Of a stretch of 63,422 nt of DNA, positions 31,983-40,375 are shown piece by piece (within the stretch, counting starts at the first letter, position 1; every line of letters begins with the position of its first letter). The DNA is taken from contig JAZOUD010000019.1 in assembly GCA_045658005.1 (NCBI GenBank), positions 1-63,422 of the forward strand. The letters are read 5' to 3'. Origin of the DNA: UBA2862 sp045658005. GTDB lineage: Bacteria > Bacillota > Clostridia > Christensenellales > Aristaeellaceae. A program made the position numbers and the translations under genes. Below the pieces are notes generated by a model, which saw nothing but the letters and a program-made list of their open reading frames with translations, was not told where the DNA came from and searched no databases.

Positions 31983-32846
31983 TTACTGCCTTCCGGGTTT
32001 CAGGTTGACGCAGAGTATGCCGGCCAGGAACAGCGCCGTCCCGGCGATGATCCAGCCGGTGATGCGCTCGTGGTACAAAAGCGCCGCCCACACAAGCGAC
32101 AGCAGTACCGTCGAGCTCTGCACCACCGTTGCCACGAACAGGGGCACGGTCTTGAAGCCCTCGGCCTGCAGCAGGAAGCCCACGCCGGTGATCGCGCCGA
32201 GGATCAGCATGGCGACGGCGGCCGGCAGCCGGATGGGCCCCGTCACGGCCGTGCCGGTCAGCGGCAGCACGCCGCCGGCGCACAGCGCACCGATCAGGAA
32301 CATGGAATTGTTCAGCTCCACGGTGTCCAGCCTGTCCAGCAGCTTCTTCTGGCACACGGAAAACAGCGAAGCGCCGATGCCCGCGATGACGAAGGCGATC
32401 AGCAGCGGCCCCTGGCCACCGATGAATTCGTCCAGCGGCATGCCGTTCCAGGTGAGCAGCACGATGCCGCACACGCACATCAGCGCACCGGCGACGGCCT
32501 GCCGGGTGACCTTTTCCTTCAATACCAGCGTGGAGATCAGCAGGATTACCACGGTCTGCACCGGCCAGATCACCACGTTGCCGTAGGAGAAGCCGTGCAT
32601 CACGCCGTAATTCTCTCCCAGGTAGTGCAGCGTCTTGGCGATGCCGCCGAATATCACCATCCGGTTTGCCAGCGTCAGGTGGGGCTTCCTTCCGCGAATC
32701 ACCTGCAGCGCCAGCAGGAACAGCACGCCCAGCGCAAAGCGCAGAAATGACACCATGAACGGGGAAAAGGCGGTGGCGGCGGTCTTGATCAGTATGCCGC
32801 CAAAGCTGAAGATCAGCGCCTGGAGAAGCAGGTAAAAGTAGCCCAT
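31983..32846 (-). CDS. EamA/DMT-superfamily permease
   Basis: A 287-residue membrane protein with ten hydrophobic segments arranged as two five-helix EamA repeats, the usual size. Typical stretches are FSPFMVSFLRFALGVLFLL and, in the second repeat, LWAALLYHERITGW-like helix ends. DMT transporters exchange or export amino acids and other metabolites. GAAAGG precedes the ATG. Substrate unknown. Confidence 0.9.
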   Translation of the reverse strand: MGYFYLLLQALIFSFGGILIKTAATAFSPFMVSFLRFALGVLFLLALQVIRGRKPHLTLANRMVIFGGIAKTLHYLGENYGVMHGFSYGNVVIWPVQTVVILLISTLVLKEKVTRQAVAGALMCVCGIVLLTWNGMPLDEFIGGQGPLLIAFVIAGIGASLFSVCQKKLLDRLDTVELNNSMFLIGALCAGGVLPLTGTAVTGPIRLPAAVAMLILGAITGVGFLLQAEGFKTVPLFVATVVQSSTVLLSLVWAALLYHERITGWIIAGTALFLAGILCVNLKPGRQ

Positions 32847-32884
32847 ATATGTATCCTTTCAAGATATCCGTTCGGTAATCCCTC

Positions 32885-32924
32885 AATTCTGATTGATCGA
32901 GCAAAGCTCGATCAATCAAAACTT
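32885..32924. repeat. CTGATT palindrome, variant copy
   Basis: TGATTGATCGAGC (32890-32902) pairs perfectly with GCTCGATCAATCA (32906-32918), loop AAA, and AATTC/AAACTT flank it. It lies between divergent genes (EamA and L,D-transpeptidase), so it is not a simple gene-end terminator here. Confidence 0.7.
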
Positions 32925-33095
32925 ACATGTTATTATCAATCGAAGTTTAGCACATGCCCGGAAGAAATGCAAGTGATTATAGGAATCCAACCGTTTTCCC
33001 CGCACATTAAAGCCCCATTCCCTTCCTGACCGTGTCCCAGCGCCGTCACGTTTGTGTGCTATGATAGCGTAGGAGTACATATGGGAGGTATGTTT

Positions 33096-34190
33096 ATGAA
33101 GCGGAAGATACTGGCGCTGCTGCTGGTGGCGGCGGTGCTGCTGGCGCTGCCTGTGACGGCGATGGCGGCGACCAAAGCGACCATCCGGTTTCCGGTGAAG
33201 GTGGGCCTTATGACCGAGGGCGAAGCGGTGACGCTGAAGCCGAAGCTGAAGCGGGTGAAGCTCGAAAACCTGACCTGGAGCTGCTCGGACGAGGCGGTGC
33301 TGGCGCTGGCGGGCAATGTGGCCCAGGCGCTGAAGCCGGGCAAGGCGGTGGTGACAGCCTCCGGGGGCGGCGCGACGGCGAAGCTGGGCGTGGTGGTCCT
33401 GCCTGCGTCCGTGAACGTCGCGGTGGGGGATAAGGTCTCACTGCCCCGGGGCGGCGTGGAATTCTACAAATCGAAAAACAAAAAGGTGGCGACGGTCAGC
33501 AAAAAGGGCGTCGTCAAGGGCGTCGGGGTCGGCACGACGAAGATCGTGGTGACCTATGGCGATCAAAAGAAGGTCGTCCCCGTGACCGTGGTCGAAGAGA
33601 TCCCCCAGGGCAGCGCCGCGGCGGAGCTGGATTGCGCGAACGAGGCCGACCAAATCGTGCTGGTGGACTACACCGGCGGCAGCAAGGCCGTGCTGTCGGT
33701 GCACGAGAAGCTGAACGGGGTGTGGACCGAGCTGGCGTCCTGCGACGCCTATGTGGGCAAGAAGGGCATTGGCAAGACGAAGGAGGGGGACAAGAAGACT
33801 CCCACGGGCACCTATAACCTGACGACGCCCTTCGGCATCAAGGACGATCCCGGCGCGCAGATGTCCTATCTCAAGGTGACGAAATACCACTACTGGTGCG
33901 GCGATTCCTCCAGCAAGTACTATAACCAGCTGGTGGACGAGCGCGAGGTCAGCCGCAAGCACAAGTCCAGCGACGAATACCTGATCAAGTACAAGGGCGC
34001 CTACAACTATTGCATGTTCATCGACTACAACGCCGAGGGCACCCCGAACAGGGGCAGCTGTATTTTCCTGCACTGCACCGGCAAGAACAAGTATACCGCC
34101 GGCTGCGTCGCCATCCCGGAGAAGATGATGAAGCAGATCGTCTGCTGGGCCCGGGAGGGGACGAAGATCGTGATAAGGCAAAAGCCGTAG
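33096..34190 (+). CDS. L,D-transpeptidase (YkuD) with an Ig-like region
   Basis: A 364-residue exported enzyme. Signal peptide at 1-24 (cut after AMA). Residues about 30-180 form Ig-like (Big_2) repeats with 'KKVATVSKKGVVKGVGVGTTKI'-type strands (shortened). The C-terminal catalytic domain ends in FLHCTGKNKYTAGCVAI, with the His and the nucleophile Cys (about residue 336). It cross-links peptidoglycan or anchors proteins at the wall. The start at 33096 follows GGGAGG; an upstream frame start lacks a site. The Fic gene follows after 15 bases. Confidence 0.9.
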   Translation: MKRKILALLLVAAVLLALPVTAMAATKATIRFPVKVGLMTEGEAVTLKPKLKRVKLENLTWSCSDEAVLALAGNVAQALKPGKAVVTASGGGATAKLGVVVLPASVNVAVGDKVSLPRGGVEFYKSKNKKVATVSKKGVVKGVGVGTTKIVVTYGDQKKVVPVTVVEEIPQGSAAAELDCANEADQIVLVDYTGGSKAVLSVHEKLNGVWTELASCDAYVGKKGIGKTKEGDKKTPTGTYNLTTPFGIKDDPGAQMSYLKVTKYHYWCGDSSSKYYNQLVDEREVSRKHKSSDEYLIKYKGAYNYCMFIDYNAEGTPNRGSCIFLHCTGKNKYTAGCVAIPEKMMKQIVCWAREGTKIVIRQKP

Positions 34191-34205
34191 GACAGGAGGA
34201 AAGCG

Positions 34206-34928
34206 ATGGTCGCCAATGGAATTCTTCAGATGTTGCGCGAGGAGAAGCGCGCCGGCATATCGGGCGGGCTTTACCACGAGCTGCAGGTGCGGATGACCTA
34301 CAATTCCAACCATATCGAAGGCAGCCGGCTCACCGAGGAGCAGACGCGGATGATCTTTGAGACGAATACCGTCGACAGCGGGGTTGGCCTGCCTGTGGAC
34401 GATATACTGGAAACCGTTCATCACTTCCGGGCCATCGATTACGTGATCGACTGCGCGGAGGAAGCGCTGACAGAGGAAATCGTGAAGCGGCTGCATTACA
34501 TCCTGAAGCACGACACCAGGGACGCTGCGCTGGACTGGTTCGCGGTGGGCGATTACAAGCGCCGGCCCAATATGGTTGGCGGGCGTGAAACGGTCAGGCC
34601 GAAGGACGTGCCCGCCCGGATGAAGGCGCTGCTGGCGGATTACAATGCCAGGGAAACGGTTACAATGGAGGACGTGATCGCCTTGCACGCCGAGTTTGAA
34701 CACATCCATCCCTTTCAGGATGGCAACGGCAGGGTCGGGCGCCTGGTCGCGCTGAAGGAATGCCTGAGGCACGGCATCGTCCCATTCATCATTGAGGACA
34801 GCAAGAAGCACTTCTATTACCGGGGACTGGCCCAATGGCGAACGGAAAAGGGATGGCTGACGGACACCTGCCTGGACGGCCAGGATACGTTTAAGAGATT
34901 GTTGGATAGGCTGGAAATCGCGTATTGA
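34206..34928 (+). CDS. Fic-domain AMPylase with built-in inhibitory motif
   Basis: A 240-residue protein. The active motif HPFQDGNGRVGR (about residue 167) matches HxFx(D/E)GNGRxxR, so transfer of AMP from ATP to a target hydroxyl is expected. Near the N-terminus SNHIEG (about residue 33) fits the (S/T)xxxE(G/N) inhibitory helix, which places it among self-inhibited (class II) Fic proteins, not Fic/Phd toxin pairs. No antitoxin gene is adjacent. AGGAGG lies before the ATG. Confidence 0.93.
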   Translation: MVANGILQMLREEKRAGISGGLYHELQVRMTYNSNHIEGSRLTEEQTRMIFETNTVDSGVGLPVDDILETVHHFRAIDYVIDCAEEALTEEIVKRLHYILKHDTRDAALDWFAVGDYKRRPNMVGGRETVRPKDVPARMKALLADYNARETVTMEDVIALHAEFEHIHPFQDGNGRVGRLVALKECLRHGIVPFIIEDSKKHFYYRGLAQWRTEKGWLTDTCLDGQDTFKRLLDRLEIAY

Positions 34929-34941
34929 CGGGGAAAAGGAA

Positions 34942-34985
34942 ACCGCCCCGCCGCCCGTGCATGGGCGGCGGGGTGGTGCGGTTTT
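34942..34985 (+). terminator. terminator of the L,D-transpeptidase/Fic operon
   Basis: ACCGCCCCGCCGCCC (34942-34956) pairs with the segment at 34963-34977 around GTGCAT, then GCGGTTTT. Confidence 0.75.
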
Positions 34986-34994
34986 GGCGAGGGG

Positions 34995-35465
34995 TTATTT
35001 CCAGGAGAAGGCGGTGTATTTGCCGGTTTCGGATAATTCGTACAGGTAGGCGCGATTGATCTCCAGGTAATAGGTGCCCTTGGGCTGCGAGCCCTGTGTC
35101 ACGTATACGCTCCCCCGGTCTGAACAGCTGATTTCATTCAGGTTTCGGTCGTAGAGGGTGAAATTGTATTCAGAAATACCGCTGAAGGTGATGGACTGGG
35201 TCTTTGGCAGCTTGATCCTGTACCAGCGATGGTAATTATCGCGCTTGGTCTGGGCAATCTCCACCTTCTTGCCGGCCTTGACCGTGACGGCTTTGCCCAT
35301 GCAGTAATTGGGTTTGTTGACGCTCACGGCTTTTTTGGTGCTGAACTTCACCTTGCTGCAATGGCGGCCCTGAAGGACTAGCTTCGTATCGCAATCTGCC
35401 GCCACAGGTAGTGCATATGGCGACTGATAGTCGCCGCTACAGAGCCTCGATCTCCGCCTCGTCAA
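34995..35465 (-). pseudogene. truncated exported-protein fragment
   Basis: The readable frame (156 codons) lacks a credible start. Its first codons overlap the end of the Rpn-type gene and continue through the TGTAGCGGCG repeat at 35391-35441. Only from about 35390 leftward does it read like a protein: Lys-rich beta strands and a C-terminal beta-sandwich-like part (ITFSGISEYNFTLYD, GTYYLEINRA). This resembles the pre-peptidase C-terminal or Ig-like tails of exported proteins. I read it as the 3' remnant of a larger surface-protein gene cut by the repeat. Confidence 0.5.
35391..35441 (-). repeat. TGTAGCGGCG hairpin element, copy 1
   Basis: On the minus strand it reads TGTAGCGGCG, then stem GGCGACT-ATC-AGTCGCC, then GTGGCGGCAGATTGC. 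Its TAG (35439-35437) is the stop codon of the Rpn-type nuclease gene. The second copy is at 57313-57362. Confidence 0.75.
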
Positions 35466-36342
35466 GCCCTGTGATCTGGGCTATGACTGCGATTTCTATG
35501 CCGGCGTTTTTCATCGCCCTGGCGTTCTCACGATTCTTCCTGGCCTCGCCGATCTCCATGCCTCTGGCTTCGCCGATCTCTATGCCCCTGGCTTCCGCCA
35601 CGGCGATCCGGGTGGCCACATCCCGCCTGCCGTCCTCGACCATGCGATAGCGCCGAATCAGCTCCGGATCGTTGATTGCATAGTTGTACCGCTTTGCGAA
35701 ATTTCTCAATCCTTCAGACATTTCAGATAGCACCTCCATTTCGTCCGGATTCTTATAGCCCTGATCCAGGGCATACAGCCATGTGAAGAACGCGTCGTTC
35801 CTCACGGATTCAAGCGTCCTGTGCGCCTTGCGAAACGCGGGAAGCTGTATGTGGTACATCATGAACTTACGGGTGGCCAGCTCGGTCGGGCTGTTAGCGT
35901 AGGCCAGAACGACCGGCTCCACGATCTCCTCGCTGCCATCCCTGACGTAAAAGTCGACCAGGGTTATCACGCGGACCTCGGGCATCTGGTTATACGGCGT
36001 TCCGGGCTTGAACGCGTCCTCGCCCATCCGTCCCCCATAGAAGAATCCCCGCTCGTTCATGTAATCCCTGTCGATCTGAACCTCAATATCGAACAGGCGA
36101 CCGGATTCCGCCTTGACCCTCACGTCCAGGCGGCCATACTTCTGGTCCGCGCTTTCGCCCATGACCGAATACTCGCTCGTCATGCTGAGGATCTCGGCAA
36201 TCGGCTCCTCGCCAACATGCTTCATCACTGCATTCAGGAATTCAAGCATTGCGGCGCCGGCCTTGTCCTCATCCTGAAAAATACAGGCGAAGACGACGCT
36301 GTGAAGGGGGCTGTACCGGACCGCGCTGTTCATCCCAGCCAT
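35437..36342 (-). CDS. Rpn-family recombination-promoting nuclease / putative transposase
   Basis: A 301-residue protein of the PD-(D/E)XK family long annotated as 'putative transposase or invertase' (TIGR01784). The opening YSPLHSVVFACIFQDE and the core GRLDVRV...FDIEVQ, with the metal-binding Asp and Glu, fit the family. The C-terminal part has helical EARGIEIGEARGMEIGEAR repeats. Rpn proteins are DNA nucleases promoting RecA-independent recombination. GGGAGG precedes the ATG. The TAG stop is supplied by a repeated element, possibly truncating the original C-terminus. Confidence 0.88.
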   Translation of the reverse strand: MAGMNSAVRYSPLHSVVFACIFQDEDKAGAAMLEFLNAVMKHVGEEPIAEILSMTSEYSVMGESADQKYGRLDVRVKAESGRLFDIEVQIDRDYMNERGFFYGGRMGEDAFKPGTPYNQMPEVRVITLVDFYVRDGSEEIVEPVVLAYANSPTELATRKFMMYHIQLPAFRKAHRTLESVRNDAFFTWLYALDQGYKNPDEMEVLSEMSEGLRNFAKRYNYAINDPELIRRYRMVEDGRRDVATRIAVAEARGIEIGEARGMEIGEARKNRENARAMKNAGIEIAVIAQITGLDEAEIEAL

Positions 36343-36706
36343 ATCGTGCGCCTCCCTCCAGCCATCGGTGGTACCGTCTTGCTACGTTAATTGTAAGGCA
36401 TTCGGCGCGAATAGTCAAGATATCTGCGCTCATTTTCGGACGCCATTTCATGACGGAGTTACTATGAAAGTTTGATAATGTTAACTTGACACGGTTAGAC
36501 AGTGTTATTATACTTGGAGTGGGGGGAATTTATGTTTTATCGCAGAGCGACAAATCATAAATAAAGAGCTTGGATATGTTCGAAATTCTGACGGAGCTCC
36601 ACCGAACCTGTGGTTTCCGCCAACCATCTCTAAACTCTGAACTCTTCGCTCTGAACTCTATTCCGATCGATCAGAATCCAACATCATCATCGAAAGAGTG
36701 ACTTCT
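36343..36706. other. feo upstream region: promoter, half palindromes and heptamers
   Basis: TTGACA (36486-36491) and TATACT (36509-36514), 17 bases apart, form a strong promoter for feo. It is overlapped by GACAC..GTGTTA partial symmetry that could be a metal-regulator site. Further right are GCGACAAATCA (36548-36558), five CTCTGAA-type heptamers (36628-36662) and GATCAGAAT (36669-36677), pieces of the repeat families. No gene is seen. Confidence 0.6.
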
Positions 36707-39049
36707 ATGACACTGCGAGAATTGAAGGTCGGGCAGTTTGCCCGGATCGAGACCGTGGGCGGGGAGGGGGCCCTGCGCCAGCACTTCCTGGACATGGGAG
36801 TGATCCCCGGGGCGGAGGTGGCGCTGGTGCGGCTGGCCCCGCTGGGGGACCCGATGGAGCTGCGCATCCACGGCTACGAGCTGACGCTGCGGCTGGCGGA
36901 CGCGGCGCACATCGGCGTGACGCCCATCGACCATCTGACCGAGCCGGCGGCGATGCCCCGGGAAAAGCGGGAGACGCCCCACCTGGGCCTGGGCGAGGAC
37001 GGCAAGTTCCACCCCAAGGGCAGCGGCGATCCGCTGCCGGAGGGCACGACGCTGACCTTCGCGCTGGTGGGCAACCAGAACAGCGGTAAGACCACGCTGT
37101 TCAACCAGCTGACCGGGGCCAACCAGCACGTGGGCAACTTCCCCGGCGTCACCGTGGACCGCAAGGACGGCGCGATCCGGGGACACGCGAACACCGTGGT
37201 GACCGACCTGCCGGGCATCTATTCCATGTCGCCCTACTCCAGCGAGGAGCTGGTGTCCCGGGACTTCGTGCTTCGGGAAAAGCCCAGGGCCATCATCAAC
37301 ATCGTGGACGCCACCAACATCGAGCGCAACCTGTATCTGACGATGCAGCTGCTGGAGATGGGCGTGCCCACGGTGGTGGCGCTGAACATGATGGATGAGA
37401 TGACCGGCAACGGCGGCAGCATCGACATCAACGGCATGGAGGCGGCGCTGGGCACGCCGGTGGTGCCGATCTCGGCGGCGAAGAACCAGGGCGTGGACGA
37501 GCTGGTGAAGCACGCCATCCACATCGCCCACTATCAGGAAAAGCCCATCCGCCAGGATTTCTGCGGCCCAGAGGACGAGGGCGGCGCGGTGCACCGGGCG
37601 CTGCACGCGGTGGTCCACCTGATCGAGGATCACGCGAAGGCTGCCGGTATTCCGCCCCGCTTCGCCGCATCAAAGCTGATCGAGGGGGACAAGCTGATAC
37701 TGGAGCAGCTGAAGCTGGATCAGAACGAGCAGGAGACGCTGGAGCACATCGTGCTGCAGATGGAGAAGGAGCGCGGCCTGGACCGCAGCGCGGCCATCGC
37801 GGACATGCGCTTCGCGTTCATACAGAGGGTGTGCGACGCCTGCGTCACCAAACCCCGGGTGAGCCGGGAGCACCTGCGCAGTCAGCGCCTCGACAGGATA
37901 CTGACGGGCAAGTACACGGCCATACCGATGTTCATACTGATCATGGGGCTGGTGTTCTTCCTGACCTTCAACGTGATCGGCGCGTGGCTTCAGGGGCTGA
38001 TGGAGACGGGCGTCGGCGCGCTGACCGACGCGGTGGACCGGGCACTGACCGCCGGGGGCGTGAACGAGGCCATCCACGGGCTGATCATCGGCGGCATATT
38101 CGAGGGCGTGGGCAGCGTGCTGAGCTTTTTGCCCATCATCGTCACGCTGTTCTTCTTCCTGTCCATACTGGAGGACAGCGGGTATATCGCCAGGGTGGCC
38201 TTCTTCATGGACAAGCTGCTGCGGCGCATCGGGCTTTCCGGGCGCAGCATCGTGCCGATGTTGATCGGCTTCGGCTGCACGGTGCCGGCGGTGATGTCCA
38301 CCCGTACCCTGCCCAGCGAACGGGACCGCAAGATGACCATACTGCTGACGCCCTTTATGAGCTGCACCGCCAAGCTGCCCATCTACGCCTTCTTCGTGCA
38401 GGCGTTCTTCCCCAGGCATGGAGGATTGGTGATGGTGGCGCTGTACGTGCTGGGCATCGAGGTGGGCATCGTGGTGGCGCTGGTGTTCAAGCACTCGCTG
38501 TTCAAGGGCGAGGCGGTGCCCTTCGTGATGGAGCTGCCCAACTACCGCCTGCCCAGCCCGAGGAGCGTGGGCCAGCTGCTGTGGGAGAAGGCGAAGGACT
38601 TTTTGCAGCGGGCGTTTTCAGTGATCCTGATCGCCACCATACTGGTGTGGGTGCTGAAGAGCTTCGACCTGCGGTTCAACCTGCTGGCGGAGGAGAATTC
38701 CGAGGCCAGTATACTGGCTACCGTCGCCGGCTGGATCGCGCCGATCTTCCGGCCCCTGGGCCTGGGGGACTGGCGGGTGTGCACCGCGCTGATCTCCGGC
38801 TTCATGGCCAAGGAGAGCGTGGTGTCGGTGCTGAAGGTGCTGTACGCCGGAGGCGTGGAGAAAGTGCTGACCCCGCTGGCCGCCATGTCGCTGCTGGTGT
38901 TCAGCCTGCTGTATACCCCTTGCGTCGCGGCCGTCGCCGCCATCAAGCGGGAGCTGGGTGGAAGGTGGGCCGTCACGGTGGTGGTCTGGCAGTGCGCCGT
39001 GGCATGGCTGCTCGCGCTGCTGGTGAGGATTGTCGGGGGAGGAATCTGA
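36707..39049 (+). CDS. feoB: ferrous iron transporter, FeoA-FeoB fusion
   Basis: A 780-residue protein. Residues 1-75 are a FeoA-type SH3 domain (LRELKVGQFARIETVGGEG, DMGVIPGAEV). The GTPase follows with G1 GNQNSGKTT, G3 DLPG and G4 NMMD. The membrane half has two Gate regions (GFGCTVPAVMSTRTL and SLLYTPCVAAVAA) with the conserved pore Cys. It imports Fe2+. The ATG at 36707 follows AAAGAG; a GTG at 36698 is less likely. A separate feoA is not needed. A Cys-rich partner gene follows. Confidence 0.96.
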   Translation: MTLRELKVGQFARIETVGGEGALRQHFLDMGVIPGAEVALVRLAPLGDPMELRIHGYELTLRLADAAHIGVTPIDHLTEPAAMPREKRETPHLGLGEDGKFHPKGSGDPLPEGTTLTFALVGNQNSGKTTLFNQLTGANQHVGNFPGVTVDRKDGAIRGHANTVVTDLPGIYSMSPYSSEELVSRDFVLREKPRAIINIVDATNIERNLYLTMQLLEMGVPTVVALNMMDEMTGNGGSIDINGMEAALGTPVVPISAAKNQGVDELVKHAIHIAHYQEKPIRQDFCGPEDEGGAVHRALHAVVHLIEDHAKAAGIPPRFAASKLIEGDKLILEQLKLDQNEQETLEHIVLQMEKERGLDRSAAIADMRFAFIQRVCDACVTKPRVSREHLRSQRLDRILTGKYTAIPMFILIMGLVFFLTFNVIGAWLQGLMETGVGALTDAVDRALTAGGVNEAIHGLIIGGIFEGVGSVLSFLPIIVTLFFFLSILEDSGYIARVAFFMDKLLRRIGLSGRSIVPMLIGFGCTVPAVMSTRTLPSERDRKMTILLTPFMSCTAKLPIYAFFVQAFFPRHGGLVMVALYVLGIEVGIVVALVFKHSLFKGEAVPFVMELPNYRLPSPRSVGQLLWEKAKDFLQRAFSVILIATILVWVLKSFDLRFNLLAEENSEASILATVAGWIAPIFRPLGLGDWRVCTALISGFMAKESVVSVLKVLYAGGVEKVLTPLAAMSLLVFSLLYTPCVAAVAAIKRELGGRWAVTVVVWQCAVAWLLALLVRIVGGGI

Positions 39050-39084
39050 GGGGTTAGGGGTTAGGTTTTAGGGGTTAGGGAAGG
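39050..39084 (+). repeat. five tandem GGGGTTA-type heptamers between feoB and its partner
   Basis: The array starts on the base after the feoB TGA stop. Units are GGGGTTA twice, GGTTTTA, GGGGTTA and GGGAAGG. The last unit contributes to the AAGGAG ribosome binding site (39081-39086) of the next gene, so the whole junction is made of repeat. Confidence 0.8.
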
Positions 39085-39093
39085 AGTACAACC

Positions 39094-39249
39094 ATGAACA
39101 CATTGGACATCATACTGATCGTCGCCATTGTCGCCGTCGCAGGGCTCGCGGTGTGGCGGATCGTGCGCAACCGGCGGCAGGGTAAATCCGCCTGCGGCTG
39201 CGACTGTGGCAGCTGTTCCTGCGGATGTGGGAAGAAGATTGAGAATTGA
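39094..39249 (+). CDS. FeoB-associated Cys-rich membrane protein
   Basis: A 51-residue protein with one N-terminal membrane helix (LDIILIVAIVAVAGLAV), a basic turn, and a C-terminal cluster of seven Cys (ACGCDCGSCSCGCG). This is the small FeoB-associated family often found directly after feoB, thought to assist iron handling at the membrane. AAGGAG at 39081 is 7 bases from the ATG. Its final codons ATT GAG AAT TGA are two ATTGAGA heptamers, so a repeat supplies its end too. Confidence 0.9.
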   Translation: MNTLDIILIVAIVAVAGLAVWRIVRNRRQGKSACGCDCGSCSCGCGKKIEN

Positions 39250-39281
39250 GAAGATCCGGCGCGGAGCCGTTCGGTTGGGTG

Positions 39282-39318
39282 AACTTCTGATTTGTCGCGT
39301 TGCGACAAATCAGAAGTT
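39282..39318. terminator. perfect 17-bp CTGATTTGTCG palindrome between convergent genes
   Basis: AACTTCTGATTTGTCGC (39282-39298) and its exact complement (39302-39318) enclose GTT. The TGA stop of the DUF3810 gene (39312-39310) is within the right arm. Likely a bidirectional terminator. Confidence 0.8.
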
Positions 39319-40200
39319 ACCCACCAGATACCCCGCCAGGTCGGCGTAGCTGCCGCGGGTGAGGGACAGGCGATGAGGCGTGAATTCGGCCTCAGCGCCG
39401 CAATCGAGGAAGGTGCGCAGCAGCGCATCTTTCATTTTACTTTGGACGGCCTGCCAGGCGGCGGGGTCGGCGCCATGCAGCTGTCCCATGGCGTAGCGCA
39501 GGGCCCAGAGGCGGGCGGAGTCGGCGAAGGACCCGCCGGCGGCCATGCAGCGCTCCCAGGCGGCGACGTTGGCTGCGCCCTCATCGGCGACGCCGGTCAG
39601 GTGCGTCAGCTCGTGCACGGCGGTGAAGGGAACGAGGGGCGCCGGTTCGGAAGGGTCTACCACCGCCTCACCGGTCAGGGGGATGAACATGCCCCAAGCC
39701 CGCGCCCGCGCCATCCAACCGGGATAGCGGGCAGTCTTCACGACTCGGGCGGGTTCGCCTGCAACCAAAGCGGCCTGGGCGGGGGCATCACTGGGGAAGG
39801 AGAGGGGAGAGGCGTTCAGCTTCTCGACCAGGCGCGCGCACAGCCGGGAGAGCTGGTCGGCGTCTGGTACGGGGATGTCCGGGACGGATACGACGAGGGC
39901 GGGCACCCAGAGTAAGATGAAGGCAAAGAGCAATGTAAACAAGACGCCGGTGAGGCGCTTCAGCGGCCTGAAGCTTCCGGCGGCCCAGGCGTGGAAGAGA
40001 CGCGCCAGCGCAAGCAGGATCACCGCCAGCGCCAGCGGCTCCGCCACGGGAAAGGAGACGCAGGCGGTCAGCCGGTGGAGGAGGGCCAAGCCTGGTACGG
40101 AGAGGTTTTCCAGCAACCACCGGGCAAAGTCCGGGGAAAGGCGCAGCAGCAGGAGAACAAAGACGAGCATAAGAGGCATACAGTATCGGACGTATTTCAT
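39310..40200 (-). CDS. DUF3810 membrane protein with HEXXH motif
   Basis: A 296-residue protein with three N-terminal membrane helices (about 8-30, 45-68 and 82-105) and an outside domain containing VHELTHLTGVADEGAANVAAW. HELTH is a zinc-metalloprotease motif, with the downstream Glu as a possible third ligand. DUF3810 proteins are uncharacterised; a membrane-bound zinc peptidase is a reasonable inference. The last codons AAC TTC TGA lie in the palindrome. No strong ribosome binding site apart from GAGGCTC. Confidence 0.85.
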   Translation of the reverse strand: MKYVRYCMPLMLVFVLLLLRLSPDFARWLLENLSVPGLALLHRLTACVSFPVAEPLALAVILLALARLFHAWAAGSFRPLKRLTGVLFTLLFAFILLWVPALVVSVPDIPVPDADQLSRLCARLVEKLNASPLSFPSDAPAQAALVAGEPARVVKTARYPGWMARARAWGMFIPLTGEAVVDPSEPAPLVPFTAVHELTHLTGVADEGAANVAAWERCMAAGGSFADSARLWALRYAMGQLHGADPAAWQAVQSKMKDALLRTFLDCGAEAEFTPHRLSLTRGSYADLAGYLVGNF

Positions 40201-40216
40201 GGCGAGGCTCCTTGGG

Positions 40217-40257
40217 AAATACTGATTTGTCGAGCTTTGCTCGACAAATCAGTATTT
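40217..40257. repeat. perfect 19-bp CTGATTTGTCG palindrome between divergent genes
   Basis: AAATACTGATTTGTCGAGC (40217-40235) and its exact complement (40239-40257) enclose TTT. It sits upstream of both the DUF3810 gene and the ABC operon, so it is not tied to gene ends. Confidence 0.8.
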
Positions 40258-40318
40258 GTATGCCTCATTATCCCACACCCGCTTCCCCAAAATCAAAGGT
40301 AATATCTTCCCCATCCTG

Positions 40319-40347
40319 TTGCGCCATTAACGGGGAGGGGATATAAT
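40319..40347 (+). promoter_or_regulatory. promoter of the ABC exporter operon
   Basis: TTGCGC (40319-40324) and TATAAT (40342-40347) have a 17-base spacer. The -10 box overlaps an ATG at 40346, which therefore cannot be the translation start. Confidence 0.65.
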
Positions 40348-40375
40348 GAAGCCATATCAACCAAGGAGCAAGCCC

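Noticed and set aside
40346..40375. Earlier ATG (40346) for the first ABC subunit
   Set aside because: It overlaps the TATAAT of a 17-base-spaced promoter, so it would lie upstream of the transcript start; the ATG at 40376 has AAGGAG.
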